From: Sulfuricurvum sp.
Lineage (GTDB): Bacteria; Campylobacterota; Campylobacteria; Campylobacterales; Sulfurimonadaceae
Assembly: GCA_014764075.1 (NCBI GenBank)
Contig: JACXUE010000029.1
Span: 1-11,858, forward strand
Length of the DNA stretch: 11,858 nt
Direction: 5' to 3'
Part shown: positions 1 to 6,353 of the stretch, in pieces
How the letters are laid out: each line of letters starts with the position of its first letter
Position numbering within the stretch: position 1 is the stretch's first letter
Made by a program: the position numbers and the translations under genes
The notes under the pieces: generated by a model
Told to the model about the DNA's origin: nothing
Databases searched by the model: none
What the model saw: the letters and a program-made list of their open reading frames with translations, nothing else

Positions 1-2
1 AT

Positions 3-1007
3 AACATAGCCCATCCGGAAGATGCAGGAAGGGTTGCCGAGACGATTATACAGACACTTTCAAGTGATTATCATTTGAATGATGGGGTTACTGTACATAT
101 TGGAGCGAGTGCCGGAATTGTTTTATCTCCCGATCATGGAGAAGATGTTTTGACTCTTTTACAGCATGCCGATACGGCATTGTACAAAGCCAAAGCAGAG
201 GGGCGGGGAACGTACCGTTACTATACCGATGATATGACGGATCAGACACGAAAAAGGATTGAAATCGAAGGAAGACTCCGTCATGCCATCGGCAAGGGTG
301 AAATGGAAGTCTTTTATCAGCCTCAGGTCCATATCCAAACGGGGCGAATAGTGGGTGCCGAAGCATTGGTGCGGTGGAACTGCCCGATTCGCGGGATGGT
401 CTCTCCGGGTGAATTTATCCCGATTGCCGAAGAGACGGGATTGATCGGCGAGATCGGCGAATGGGTATTGAATGAGACGTGCCGACAGGGGAAACTATGG
501 CTTGATCAAGGGCATAGATTGACGCTAGCGGTCAACCTCTCCGCCCATCAGGTGCGACACCAAAATGTCCCTTTGATGGTCGAAAATGCCCTCAAAAAAA
601 GCGGCTATCCCGCCGATAGACTTGAACTCGAACTCACCGAGAGCGCGTTGATGCAGCGTGAAGAGGAGGCGGTAGCGATGCTCCATACCCTTCGTGCCCA
701 GGGTATCCGTTTGGCGATTGACGATTTCGGAACCGGATATTCATCCCTCTCCTATCTCAAGCGGTTCCCGATCGATGTATTGAAAATTGATAAAAGTTTT
801 GTCGACGATATCCCCTTTGAGAACGATGATATGGCGATCGTTAGTGCGATTATTGCTATGGGACAGGCGTTAGGTTTTCAGGTATTGGCGGAGGGGACGG
901 AGAGAGAAGAACAGATTGAGTTCCTAAAACAAAAAGGGTGTGCCATGTATCAGGGGTATTTCAAAAGTCCGCCGGTACCGGCGGAAGCGTTTGAAACATT
1001 GCTTTAA
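3..1007 (+). CDS. GGDEF-EAL cyclic-di-GMP signalling protein, C-terminal part (5' end outside window)
   Basis: The reading frame is open from the first bases, so the gene begins upstream. Bases 3-233 encode the end of a GGDEF domain (GASAGIVLSP, then HADTALYKAKAEGRG); the GGDEF catalytic loop itself is not in the window. From about base 260 an EAL phosphodiesterase domain follows with its main motifs intact: EALVRW at 360-377, ELTES, DDFGTGYSS at 720-746, KIDKSFV, AEGTE near 888 and the terminal QGYFKSPP. In this family these residues bind two metals and hydrolyse c-di-GMP to pGpG, so active phosphodiesterase is the likely output. Whether the GGDEF part is a cyclase or a regulatory GTP-binding domain, and what sensor lies at the N-terminus, cannot be judged. 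The gene ends in TAA with no clear terminator hairpin. Domain identity is very secure. Confidence 0.95.
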   Translation, partial: NIAHPEDAGRVAETIIQTLSSDYHLNDGVTVHIGASAGIVLSPDHGEDVLTLLQHADTALYKAKAEGRGTYRYYTDDMTDQTRKRIEIEGRLRHAIGKGEMEVFYQPQVHIQTGRIVGAEALVRWNCPIRGMVSPGEFIPIAEETGLIGEIGEWVLNETCRQGKLWLDQGHRLTLAVNLSAHQVRHQNVPLMVENALKKSGYPADRLELELTESALMQREEEAVAMLHTLRAQGIRLAIDDFGTGYSSLSYLKRFPIDVLKIDKSFVDDIPFENDDMAIVSAIIAMGQALGFQVLAEGTEREEQIEFLKQKGCAMYQGYFKSPPVPAEAFETLL

Positions 1008-1069
1008 TGTGTCGACATAAACGTTTTAGTACGAGGCTCCTTGAGGGCGGATGATTTATTTGGGCGCAA

Positions 1070-1837
1070 TTAGCGCGCCGTCTCCATAAGGCTCATAACG
1101 ATCTCGACGGCGATGAGGACGATAATGATCCACTCTAAAAATTCGCTTTGCTTATGGTTGATGAGATCCATCACCAGCATCACATCCTCTTTGATTTGGG
1201 AGAGTTTAGAGAGGGCGATTTCGTGGCGATCGTAGAGTTCGAGGATGAACGCAAGACGGTTGTAGAGCTCTTCGGCCTGGGTATTATCCCACAGGATGTT
1301 AGGTTTATCGAGGAGAAGGAGATTGCTTACCATGTCGTGACGGGTGAGGGCGAGTCGTTTGGCGAACTGCATCAAATGTCCCCGCCGTGTAATCGAAAAA
1401 GTGTGGATCGATTCGACGATACGGCGGCTTTGGGCAAAAAGGGTATCGAGCCGTTTCTCATACCGTTCCAGTCCGACACTTTGGGAGACGGCGAGGGCGA
1501 TGATGTTGAGATTGAGCGTCGTCACTTCGCACAGTGTGATCGCTTCGTTGGTAATGGTGAACGTACTTGCGAGTGCGGGATCGATATGGATGGGGTAGTC
1601 TTGGGTGATGGTGTGCTCATCATCGAGGCTGATTGAGAGGAGCGCCAACGCATCGAGGATCGGTTTCTTTTCATCGGCGATGAGGGTGAGGACGCCGAAG
1701 GGGGCAAGGACAACATGAAGTTTCTCATTATGCCCATAATAGCCGTTTTCAACCCCTTTGTTCATCTGAAGATCAAGCGAGTATTCGAGCGTCGAGATGG
1801 TGATGGATCGATCGAGGTAGAGGGATAGCAGATTCAT
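1070..1837 (-). CDS. RMD1/DUF155-family tail-anchored membrane protein
   Basis: A 255-residue protein. The N-terminal half (about 1-120) is a mixed alpha/beta domain. Residues 120-232 are long helices rich in charged residues, and residues 234-250 (LEWIIIVLIAVEIVMSL) form one C-terminal membrane segment. The pattern of a Trp-Asp before an acidic helix (ILWDNTQAEELY), a coiled-coil-like helix and a final LEWIII-LI-VEIV segment is the hallmark of the RMD1/Sif2/DUF155 family, whose eukaryotic members (for example RMND1) sit on the mitochondrial inner membrane and affect translation. The bacterial function is not established. Start ATG at 1837 is supported by an excellent Shine-Dalgarno AAAGGAGA five to six bases upstream on the minus strand. 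The gene is divergent from the OmpA-type gene at 1905. Family assignment is strong; role unknown. Confidence 0.88.
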   Translation of the reverse strand: MNLLSLYLDRSITISTLEYSLDLQMNKGVENGYYGHNEKLHVVLAPFGVLTLIADEKKPILDALALLSISLDDEHTITQDYPIHIDPALASTFTITNEAITLCEVTTLNLNIIALAVSQSVGLERYEKRLDTLFAQSRRIVESIHTFSITRRGHLMQFAKRLALTRHDMVSNLLLLDKPNILWDNTQAEELYNRLAFILELYDRHEIALSKLSQIKEDVMLVMDLINHKQSEFLEWIIIVLIAVEIVMSLMETAR

Positions 1838-1866
1838 TGTTATCTCCTTTAACCGAAGATTGGTTG

Positions 1867-1881
1867 ATGATAGTGTATCAT
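1867..1881. promoter_or_regulatory. 15-bp perfect palindrome in divergent promoter region
   Basis: ATGATA-GTG-TATCAT is a perfect inverted repeat with 6-base arms and a 3-base spacer, lying 30 bases from the minus-strand start (1837) and 24 bases from the plus-strand start (1905). Each arm read outward is TATCAT, a two-mismatch version of a sigma70 -10 box, so it may be a pair of back-to-back -10 elements, an operator for a dimeric regulator, or both. No direct evidence separates these. Confidence 0.4.
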
Positions 1882-1904
1882 TCGTTTATTACAAAGAGGT
1901 GATG

Positions 1905-3101
1905 ATGCAGCGTAAAATAGCAATGGGACTACTGTCGTTAGGGGTGAGTTGGACGCAACTGAGCGCCGATGTTTCGGAGATGATCTTCTATCCGCAAGCC
2001 GATTTTTCGGAGGGGATTCTCCATTTCAACTATCAGGGTTCCAAAAACAAAAACTACGGTTTTATGTTCGACAAGGGGTTCGATCCAAATCGAATCGTCT
2101 ATGTTCGCCCCAAAAACAATTCGATCGAGAGATTGAAAGACGGCAGCGTCAAACTCTCTTTTGCCAATACGGATCGCTACTCCTATGTTCAGCGTGCCTA
2201 CAAAGACGATTTTCTCGTCTCGGAGAAAAAAGGAGTCTATAAAATCCTCCTCAGCGGCGGAGATTGCAAAAGCAGTCCCGATTGCGTTACGGCAGAAAAC
2301 ATCCTCACCGTGAACGTCCCCAAAGGGTACGGCGTCCGAAGATACCAAGGGTTGGATCAGGATCTAAAACCCCTCAAATCCCCTCAATGGCAGATCAAAG
2401 GGAATGTTTATACCCTCACGGCGCTCGATGTCAAAGGGGCGTGCGTGATGATGGAGATCGAAAAACTCAAACCAGGACAAACCATCGCTCCGGTGGAGAT
2501 AAAACCGGTTGAGCGCAAGCCGATTGCAATGGCTCCGGTCAACAAAATTACGGCGACGGAGGTTATCGATCTGTCGCCGATCAAAAAACCTAAACCGAAG
2601 GTGGAAAAACAGGTGATGATTGCCGCTGTCAAACCGACAGAACCAAAGGTCGCTCCGATCGTCCTCAAAGCGCCAGTGATCGAGAAACCCGCTGTGGCTC
2701 TCAAAGAGCCGATAATCGATAAACTGGTTGTTTCAGCTCCTCAGCCGGCTCCCTATTTTCGTAACTTCCAACTTTTTGACAACCGCATGGTAGCGTTGAG
2801 CGAAGCGGGTAAAGAGCGGTTACGCGAATGGGCAAAAGCGTTTAAAGCAAGCGGCAAGAAGATAATCATCATCAACTCCTATACCGACGACATCCCGCCG
2901 CAACGCCTCAAACACCTCTATGCGACCAATGAGATCATCTCCAAAGCACGAGGTAAGCTCGTCGCTGAATATTTGGCGGGACAGGGGATCGATCCGAAAA
3001 TCATCACGGTCAATGGGATGGGGGATGCCGATCCGGTAGCCTCTAACGATACCGAAGAGGGGCGAAGCAAAAACCGACGTATTGAGTTTGTGCTTAATTA
3101 A
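1905..3101 (+). CDS. Exported OmpA C-terminal-domain (peptidoglycan-associating) protein
   Basis: Residues 1-21 are a signal peptide (MQRKIAMGLLSLGVSWTQLSA, cleavage before DVSE). Residues 22-190 look like a beta-rich domain, with a close Cys pair (C121, C127, CKSSPDC) likely to form a disulfide in the periplasm. Residues about 195-283 are a Pro/Lys/Val-rich linker, suited to spanning the periplasm. Residues 284-398 are an OmpA-C domain: SYTDD near 325-329 and the closing NGMGDADPVASNDTEEGR and NRRIEFVLN. In OmpA/Pal proteins the Asp of TD and an Arg of the NRR region hold diaminopimelate, so peptidoglycan attachment is expected. The start at 1905 is preferred over the adjacent ATG at 1902 and upstream TTG codons because AGAGG (1895-1899) is five bases before it and the signal peptide then starts cleanly. 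The N-terminal domain is not recognised. No terminator hairpin is apparent before the convergent gene. Confidence 0.88.
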   Translation: MQRKIAMGLLSLGVSWTQLSADVSEMIFYPQADFSEGILHFNYQGSKNKNYGFMFDKGFDPNRIVYVRPKNNSIERLKDGSVKLSFANTDRYSYVQRAYKDDFLVSEKKGVYKILLSGGDCKSSPDCVTAENILTVNVPKGYGVRRYQGLDQDLKPLKSPQWQIKGNVYTLTALDVKGACVMMEIEKLKPGQTIAPVEIKPVERKPIAMAPVNKITATEVIDLSPIKKPKPKVEKQVMIAAVKPTEPKVAPIVLKAPVIEKPAVALKEPIIDKLVVSAPQPAPYFRNFQLFDNRMVALSEAGKERLREWAKAFKASGKKIIIINSYTDDIPPQRLKHLYATNEIISKARGKLVAEYLAGQGIDPKIITVNGMGDADPVASNDTEEGRSKNRRIEFVLN

Positions 3102-3130
3102 CTGACTTTACGCCGTAACATCGGTTTGTC

Positions 3131-4012
3131 TTACATCTGCTCGTAGAGATCGAAAAGATCGATTCCATCGGGAAGACGGGGTTTTCCGTCTCGGAAACTG
3201 CGGGTATGGGCAATAAGTCGTTTGAAATGTTTGCGCAGATGGTAGGCATCGGGGACATTGGGGCGAAACCAGTCCCCTTTGGCGCTGAAAAGCCAATCAA
3301 TGACCGCTTTGACATCCAGCAATGTATATCCCCCGGTTTCGATCAAAATTTGGATCTGTTTCGCCCAGCTCATCACATCAAACGGCTCTTTAAACTGCGG
3401 ATCGATCGAAGCGAGGTGACGGATGAAATACTGCGCCATCTCAAACTCTTCGGTGGATGGTTTGACATCGCTCGGCGCTTGGTTGCGGGTAACGAGTGCC
3501 GTATTTGAAGCACTCTCTCGTCTAACCCACCGTTCGAACTCCGCACACCAGTCAAACGAACGGTTGTTTTTGGAGCGTTGGTAGAGGGTAAAATCGTCGA
3601 ACAAATCCCGTCTCAACCCCTCCCGATCGCACAGTTCCAGTGCAAAAGCGTGAAGCTCTTCGAATGCGTCGTTGTTGATGTTAAGAAAATAGCTGCTATC
3701 GGTGTACTCAGCGGCGGTGAGTGTCGACGCCATGGGCGTAATGGTCTCGATGGGGGCAAAGGTGTAGTAGATCATCACTCCCTGCGCTGTTTTGCGGCGG
3801 ATTGTTTTGAGGATCCCTTTTTTGACCATTGTATCGAGCGCTTCGATCACTTCGCGCGGGGTGTGGCGAAGGCTTTGCGCCAATGTCGAGGCGTCGATGT
3901 CGGTCGGTTTATCTCCCCACTTTTGGGTATGGCGGGCGATGAGGGGTATGAGGGCACGCTCCATAAGGGAGAGATCGTCGCGGTCGATCAGGGAGGTTGG
4001 GATAGTAATCAT
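3131..4012 (-). CDS. Winged-helix protein with primosome/helicase-loader-like C-terminus (hypothetical)
   Basis: A 293-residue protein with no signal peptide or membrane segment. Residues about 13-75 fit a winged helix (LSLMERALIPLIARHT, then an STLAQSLRHTPREVIEALD helix-turn-helix and a KKGILKTIRRK wing). Two later patterns recall DnaD/DnaT and phage replisome-organiser C-termini: DWCAEFERWVRR at 154-165, and residues 215-270 with a helix, VIDWLFSAKGDWFRP, and HLRKHFKRLI. That is the layout 'W..I..L...GY...DV..VI.W......W......LRKHF..L'. A role in loading replicative helicase or in replication control is therefore possible, but this is motif-level inference. The ATG overlaps the stop of the upstream gene as ATGA (4009-4012), implying translational coupling. 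It could instead be a transcriptional regulator or a plasmid Rep relative. No phage genes are nearby. Confidence 0.7.
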   Translation of the reverse strand: MITIPTSLIDRDDLSLMERALIPLIARHTQKWGDKPTDIDASTLAQSLRHTPREVIEALDTMVKKGILKTIRRKTAQGVMIYYTFAPIETITPMASTLTAAEYTDSSYFLNINNDAFEELHAFALELCDREGLRRDLFDDFTLYQRSKNNRSFDWCAEFERWVRRESASNTALVTRNQAPSDVKPSTEEFEMAQYFIRHLASIDPQFKEPFDVMSWAKQIQILIETGGYTLLDVKAVIDWLFSAKGDWFRPNVPDAYHLRKHFKRLIAHTRSFRDGKPRLPDGIDLFDLYEQM

Positions 4013-4614
4013 GAACGCTCAACCGAGGAGATGAGTTTAGCTTTCAGCGGTGCGGCGAGTGTTTCATTTTTTCCCCGTTCCCGACGGAGAATCTCGTTGC
4101 GGTATTCGTGAAGCACACGCGTTTCAAAGAGACTCCGATCGAGAGAAACGTAGTCGTAAATCCACTTTTTAGTGAGGGTTTTGACGACGTTGATGTCGGT
4201 TTCGTCGAGGAGAGGTTTGTTTTCCTCCACACGGCGAATCGAGGTAAACCGGATCGCTTCGAACCGCTCTAGAGCACTTTTTTCTCCGTCTCTCACCAGT
4301 GTTACGTCACGACGGATATCGTACATAAGGGTGTAGAGTTTGAGGGTTCTCTCCTGTGCCTCACGATCGATCGGGGTGAGGCTCTCCTCCTCGAACTCCT
4401 CAGCCACCAGCGCGATTTTTTCGAATCCGTTTTTGTAGGGCATCGGACGCAATGAAAGACGGCGAAAAAATTCACGATACTGCGATGGGTAGATGTGTCG
4501 AACCAAATCTGCGATGTGCGCACGGAGGTTTATGTCCTCCTCGATTTTGAAATACTCCATCAGCGAGGTGACGAATTGGGCGCGGATTTGATCTTCGGTT
4601 GGTCGTTTTTGCAT
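4009..4614 (-). CDS. Hypothetical all-helical protein, first gene of coupled pair
   Basis: A 201-residue soluble protein, highly charged (many Glu, Arg and Lys) and predicted mostly helical, with no Cys, signal peptide or membrane segment. I do not recognise the family. The middle (about 45-105: FFRRLSLRPMPYKNGFEKIA, later LKLYTLMYDIRR) is followed by a basic helix 160-182 ending in ILRRERGK. Its stop overlaps the start of the winged-helix gene by four bases, so the two are very likely co-expressed and may act together. No Shine-Dalgarno is visible before the ATG at 4614; the six bases upstream read CTACCC on the coding strand, directly after an extended -10 box. The message may be leaderless, or a later start could be used (Met19 at 4560, without a better ribosome site). 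Confidence 0.7.
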   Translation of the reverse strand: MQKRPTEDQIRAQFVTSLMEYFKIEEDINLRAHIADLVRHIYPSQYREFFRRLSLRPMPYKNGFEKIALVAEEFEEESLTPIDREAQERTLKLYTLMYDIRRDVTLVRDGEKSALERFEAIRFTSIRRVEENKPLLDETDINVVKTLTKKWIYDYVSLDRSLFETRVLHEYRNEILRRERGKNETLAAPLKAKLISSVERS

Positions 4615-4620
4615 GGGTAG

Positions 4621-4629
4621 AGTATAACA
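4621..4629 (-). promoter_or_regulatory. Extended -10 promoter element for the 4614 gene
   Basis: On the minus strand the bases read TGTTATACT, which is TGn plus TATACT, one mismatch from the -10 consensus. A start of transcription about 6-7 bases downstream would fall at or next to the ATG at 4614, giving a leaderless mRNA. No clear -35 box is seen, which is usual for Campylobacterota sigma70 promoters. Confidence 0.4.
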
Positions 4630-4667
4630 TGATGAACTTTAGAGGTGTGTTATGGCAAAAAATAAGG

Positions 4668-4673
4668 TAAAAT
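4668..4673 (+). promoter_or_regulatory. Possible -10 box for the nuclease-like gene
   Basis: TAAAAT in an A/T-rich stretch ends six bases before the inverted repeat at 4680, placing the predicted transcription start at about 4680. This is a single-box match in A/T-rich DNA, so confidence is low. Confidence 0.25.
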
Positions 4674-4679
4674 AATAAC

Positions 4680-4698
4680 GGGTATTTGCACAATACCC
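4680..4698. repeat. Perfect inverted repeat (7-bp arms) upstream of the 4722 gene
   Basis: GGGTATT-TGCAC-AATACCC has perfect 7-base arms and a 5-base loop. It lies 23 bases upstream of the ATG at 4722 and 65 bases from the divergent ATG at 4614. It has no following T-run on the plus strand, so it is unlikely to be a terminator of plus-strand transcription. Its position at the predicted +1 suggests an operator or a 5'-end mRNA stem-loop. Confidence 0.5.
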
Positions 4699-4721
4699 CT
4701 AAATAGACACAAAAGAGTTTT

Positions 4722-5834
4722 ATGCTCACAATAAATGACACTGTTATCCCCGATGGGGATGGGGAGCTTGGCGACAATCTCCTCTATTACGATTACAATA
4801 TCGATCATCTCCTTTCGTTGCAAGCCAAAGGGCTGACAATGGAAGATGAGGGATACATTAGTGCGTTTCGCTCGTTTGAGGGGGAAGTGTACGAGAACTA
4901 TATCTATGAAAAGCTCCTCCGCTTTGCCGTCAACGAACCCCAAATCAAAAGTTTTATCATCAAAGGACCTCACAAACACCGTACCCGTGCACAGAGCGAT
5001 GCGTTGTCGGTGAGCTGGAAAGGGCAGATTATCTATCGTGCCCGCTACAAAGAGATCGGGGAATTCGACGGATTGATTTTTACGGAGAGGGAGCTCTATT
5101 TCGTCGAAATGACTCTCGTTAAATCGGTGAGCAACCTCAAAAAGCGGCTCCGTAAAAAACGCTCATTGCTTGAAGTGCTCTTCCCCCGTTACAAAGTCAA
5201 AGCATTGTTAGTCCTTAACGAAGGGGCGACGGGAACGTCCGATTTGCCGCCGTATGCGTCGGTATGGATCACCAAGCCCTACAGTGCCGCCCATATTTTG
5301 GAAAAACTGAGTTCCAAAGCACCGCGTAAACCGATGATCCGGATCGAGAGCTCCAAAATCGCCCATGCCGAGAGTTTGAAAATTTCGGCCTTCAAATACT
5401 ATGCCACCCTTTCGTGGATGCTTCGCTCCCTCAGAGGAAAAGAGCCCTTTGACGTCGAATTTTTCAAACGCCCCGCAACCCAGCGCTATCACGATATCTA
5501 CACCAAAGTGTATGTCGGGTATTTGAGCGTAGAGGATTTTAAATCGCTCGCTCCCGATCTCTCATGGGAGAAATCGAACGCTTCGCGGGTGGTGGTTGCG
5601 ATCGAAAAAGATCATTCTGGCGGCTATTTTCTCACCTATTTTATTCGCCATGCCGCCAAAAAACTCGATAACGTCAATCTCACCCCAAGCGGGAGCAAGG
5701 TGACCAAAAAAGATCCGTTTGGGATCACCCTCACCGAGATGAACCATTTGGATAAAGTGATGGATGAAGGATTTTGTCTGAGTCTGGAACAACATCGGGA
5801 AATCGAAGCGATTTTGGCTAAAATTTCCCATTAA
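4722..5834 (+). CDS. Putative PD-(D/E)xK-nuclease-fold protein (hypothetical)
   Basis: A 370-residue soluble protein. Residues about 50-165 resemble a restriction-endonuclease-like core. A first helix carries glutamates (FEGEVYENYIYEKLL, E54/E56), then come GEFDGLIF (D116), ELYFVEMTLVKS (E129) and a basic helix NLKKRLRKKR. The spacing D-x12-E and the hydrophobic strands around both acids match the motif II/III arrangement seen in DUF1887/NERD-type nucleases, where the third residue is usually Lys (E-x-K). Here it is Thr131, with Lys134 three residues on, so activity is uncertain. Residues 210-370 are not recognised. An AAAGAG Shine-Dalgarno (4712-4717) precedes the ATG by four bases. The gene is divergent from the winged-helix pair and is followed after 60 bases by a promoter for the next operon. 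It may be a non-catalytic relative or a DNA/RNA repair or defence nuclease. Confidence 0.72.
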   Translation: MLTINDTVIPDGDGELGDNLLYYDYNIDHLLSLQAKGLTMEDEGYISAFRSFEGEVYENYIYEKLLRFAVNEPQIKSFIIKGPHKHRTRAQSDALSVSWKGQIIYRARYKEIGEFDGLIFTERELYFVEMTLVKSVSNLKKRLRKKRSLLEVLFPRYKVKALLVLNEGATGTSDLPPYASVWITKPYSAAHILEKLSSKAPRKPMIRIESSKIAHAESLKISAFKYYATLSWMLRSLRGKEPFDVEFFKRPATQRYHDIYTKVYVGYLSVEDFKSLAPDLSWEKSNASRVVVAIEKDHSGGYFLTYFIRHAAKKLDNVNLTPSGSKVTKKDPFGITLTEMNHLDKVMDEGFCLSLEQHREIEAILAKISH

Positions 5835-5857
5835 TCGTTGATTATCCTTTTTTCACC

Positions 5858-5863
5858 TATACT
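5858..5863 (+). promoter_or_regulatory. -10 promoter box for the six-gene membrane operon
   Basis: TATACT is one mismatch from TATAAT and is preceded by a T-rich stretch (CCTTTTTTCACC), the typical Campylobacterota sigma70 arrangement in which the -35 is weak. A TTGATT at 5838-5843 is only 14 bases upstream, too close for a standard -35. The predicted start is near 5870, about 25 bases before the ATG at 5895, with AAGGA at 5884-5888 as ribosome site. Confidence 0.5.
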
Positions 5864-5894
5864 TTCGTCACTTTATCAGTTATAAGGATTTGTT

Positions 5895-6353
5895 ATGAAA
5901 AAGGTTATCGTTTCGTTGTTGGTGGCTCTCAGTGTGTGGGCAGCGCCGTACAAAGTGGGGCAGTCAGTCATGCCTCTGGATCTCTCTGATCAATTCGGCA
6001 AGAGGGTGACCCTCAAAGTGATGCCGAAAACGCTCATTATGGCATTTGAGAAAGGGACGGGGGCAACGGTAAACGAGTATTTGACTGCACAGGAAAAGGG
6101 GTATCTTGCCAAAAACAAAGCGGCGTTCGTAGCCGATATCTCCCAAATGCCCAAATTTATCACCGAGAGTTTCGCTTTGCCGAAAATGCGCAAATACACT
6201 CACCGTGTGTTGTTGATCCAAGACGAAGAGCAAGGGCTCAATTTCCCGTACCAAGAGGGCAAAATCACGATTATGAAGTTTCGCGGCAATTTCCTCACCA
6301 AAATTGATTTTATCGACAACGAAGCCGACCTCAAAAAAGCGATTGAGCAGTGA
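5895..6353 (+). CDS. Exported thioredoxin-fold-like protein without cysteines
   Basis: A 152-residue protein. Residues 1-17 are a signal peptide (MKKVIVSLLVALSVWAA), so the mature protein (from about APYKVG) is periplasmic. The mature start, VGQSVMPLDLSDQFGKRVTL followed by a strand KTLIMAF, matches the opening of AhpC/TlpA/YtfJ-like thioredoxin folds ('G...P.F.L.DQ.G'). The end, KITIMKFRGNFLTKIDFIDN, fits the last two strands and a closing helix. The whole protein lacks Cys, so it cannot be a dithiol oxidoreductase or peroxiredoxin; a binding or chaperone role is more likely. AAGGA six bases upstream supports the ATG. Its TGA overlaps the GTG of the permease (GTGA at 6350-6353), making it the first gene of the operon. 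Fold assignment is moderate, function unknown. Confidence 0.75.
   Translation: MKKVIVSLLVALSVWAAPYKVGQSVMPLDLSDQFGKRVTLKVMPKTLIMAFEKGTGATVNEYLTAQEKGYLAKNKAAFVADISQMPKFITESFALPKMRKYTHRVLLIQDEEQGLNFPYQEGKITIMKFRGNFLTKIDFIDNEADLKKAIEQ

Noticed and set aside
1062..1079. GC-rich imperfect hairpin (GGCGC...GCGCC) at the end of the DUF155 gene, as a terminator
   Set aside because: No T-run follows on either strand, and it overlaps the stop codon and final codons.
1148..1636. Plus-strand open frame of 162 codons
   Set aside because: It lies antisense within the DUF155 gene, whose protein family, ribosome site and membrane tail are clear; the frame's protein has a skewed, shadow-like composition.
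3578..4111. Plus-strand open frame of 177 codons
   Set aside because: Antisense to the winged-helix gene; no ribosome site, and it crosses the coupled junction of the real pair.
3131..4614. Prophage or plasmid replication island
   Set aside because: No integrase, repeats, att-like sites, phage structural genes or composition shift around the pair; only the C-terminal motif resemblance supports it.
4652..4675. Seven-codon open frame MAKNKVK with AGAGG upstream, as a possible leader peptide
   Set aside because: It starts upstream of the predicted transcription start of the 4722 gene, is very short, and shows no regulatory codon bias.
5838..5863. TTGATT as a -35 box paired with TATACT
   Set aside because: The spacer is only 14 bases, outside the usual 16-18; the -10 box with upstream T-rich stretch is kept on its own.
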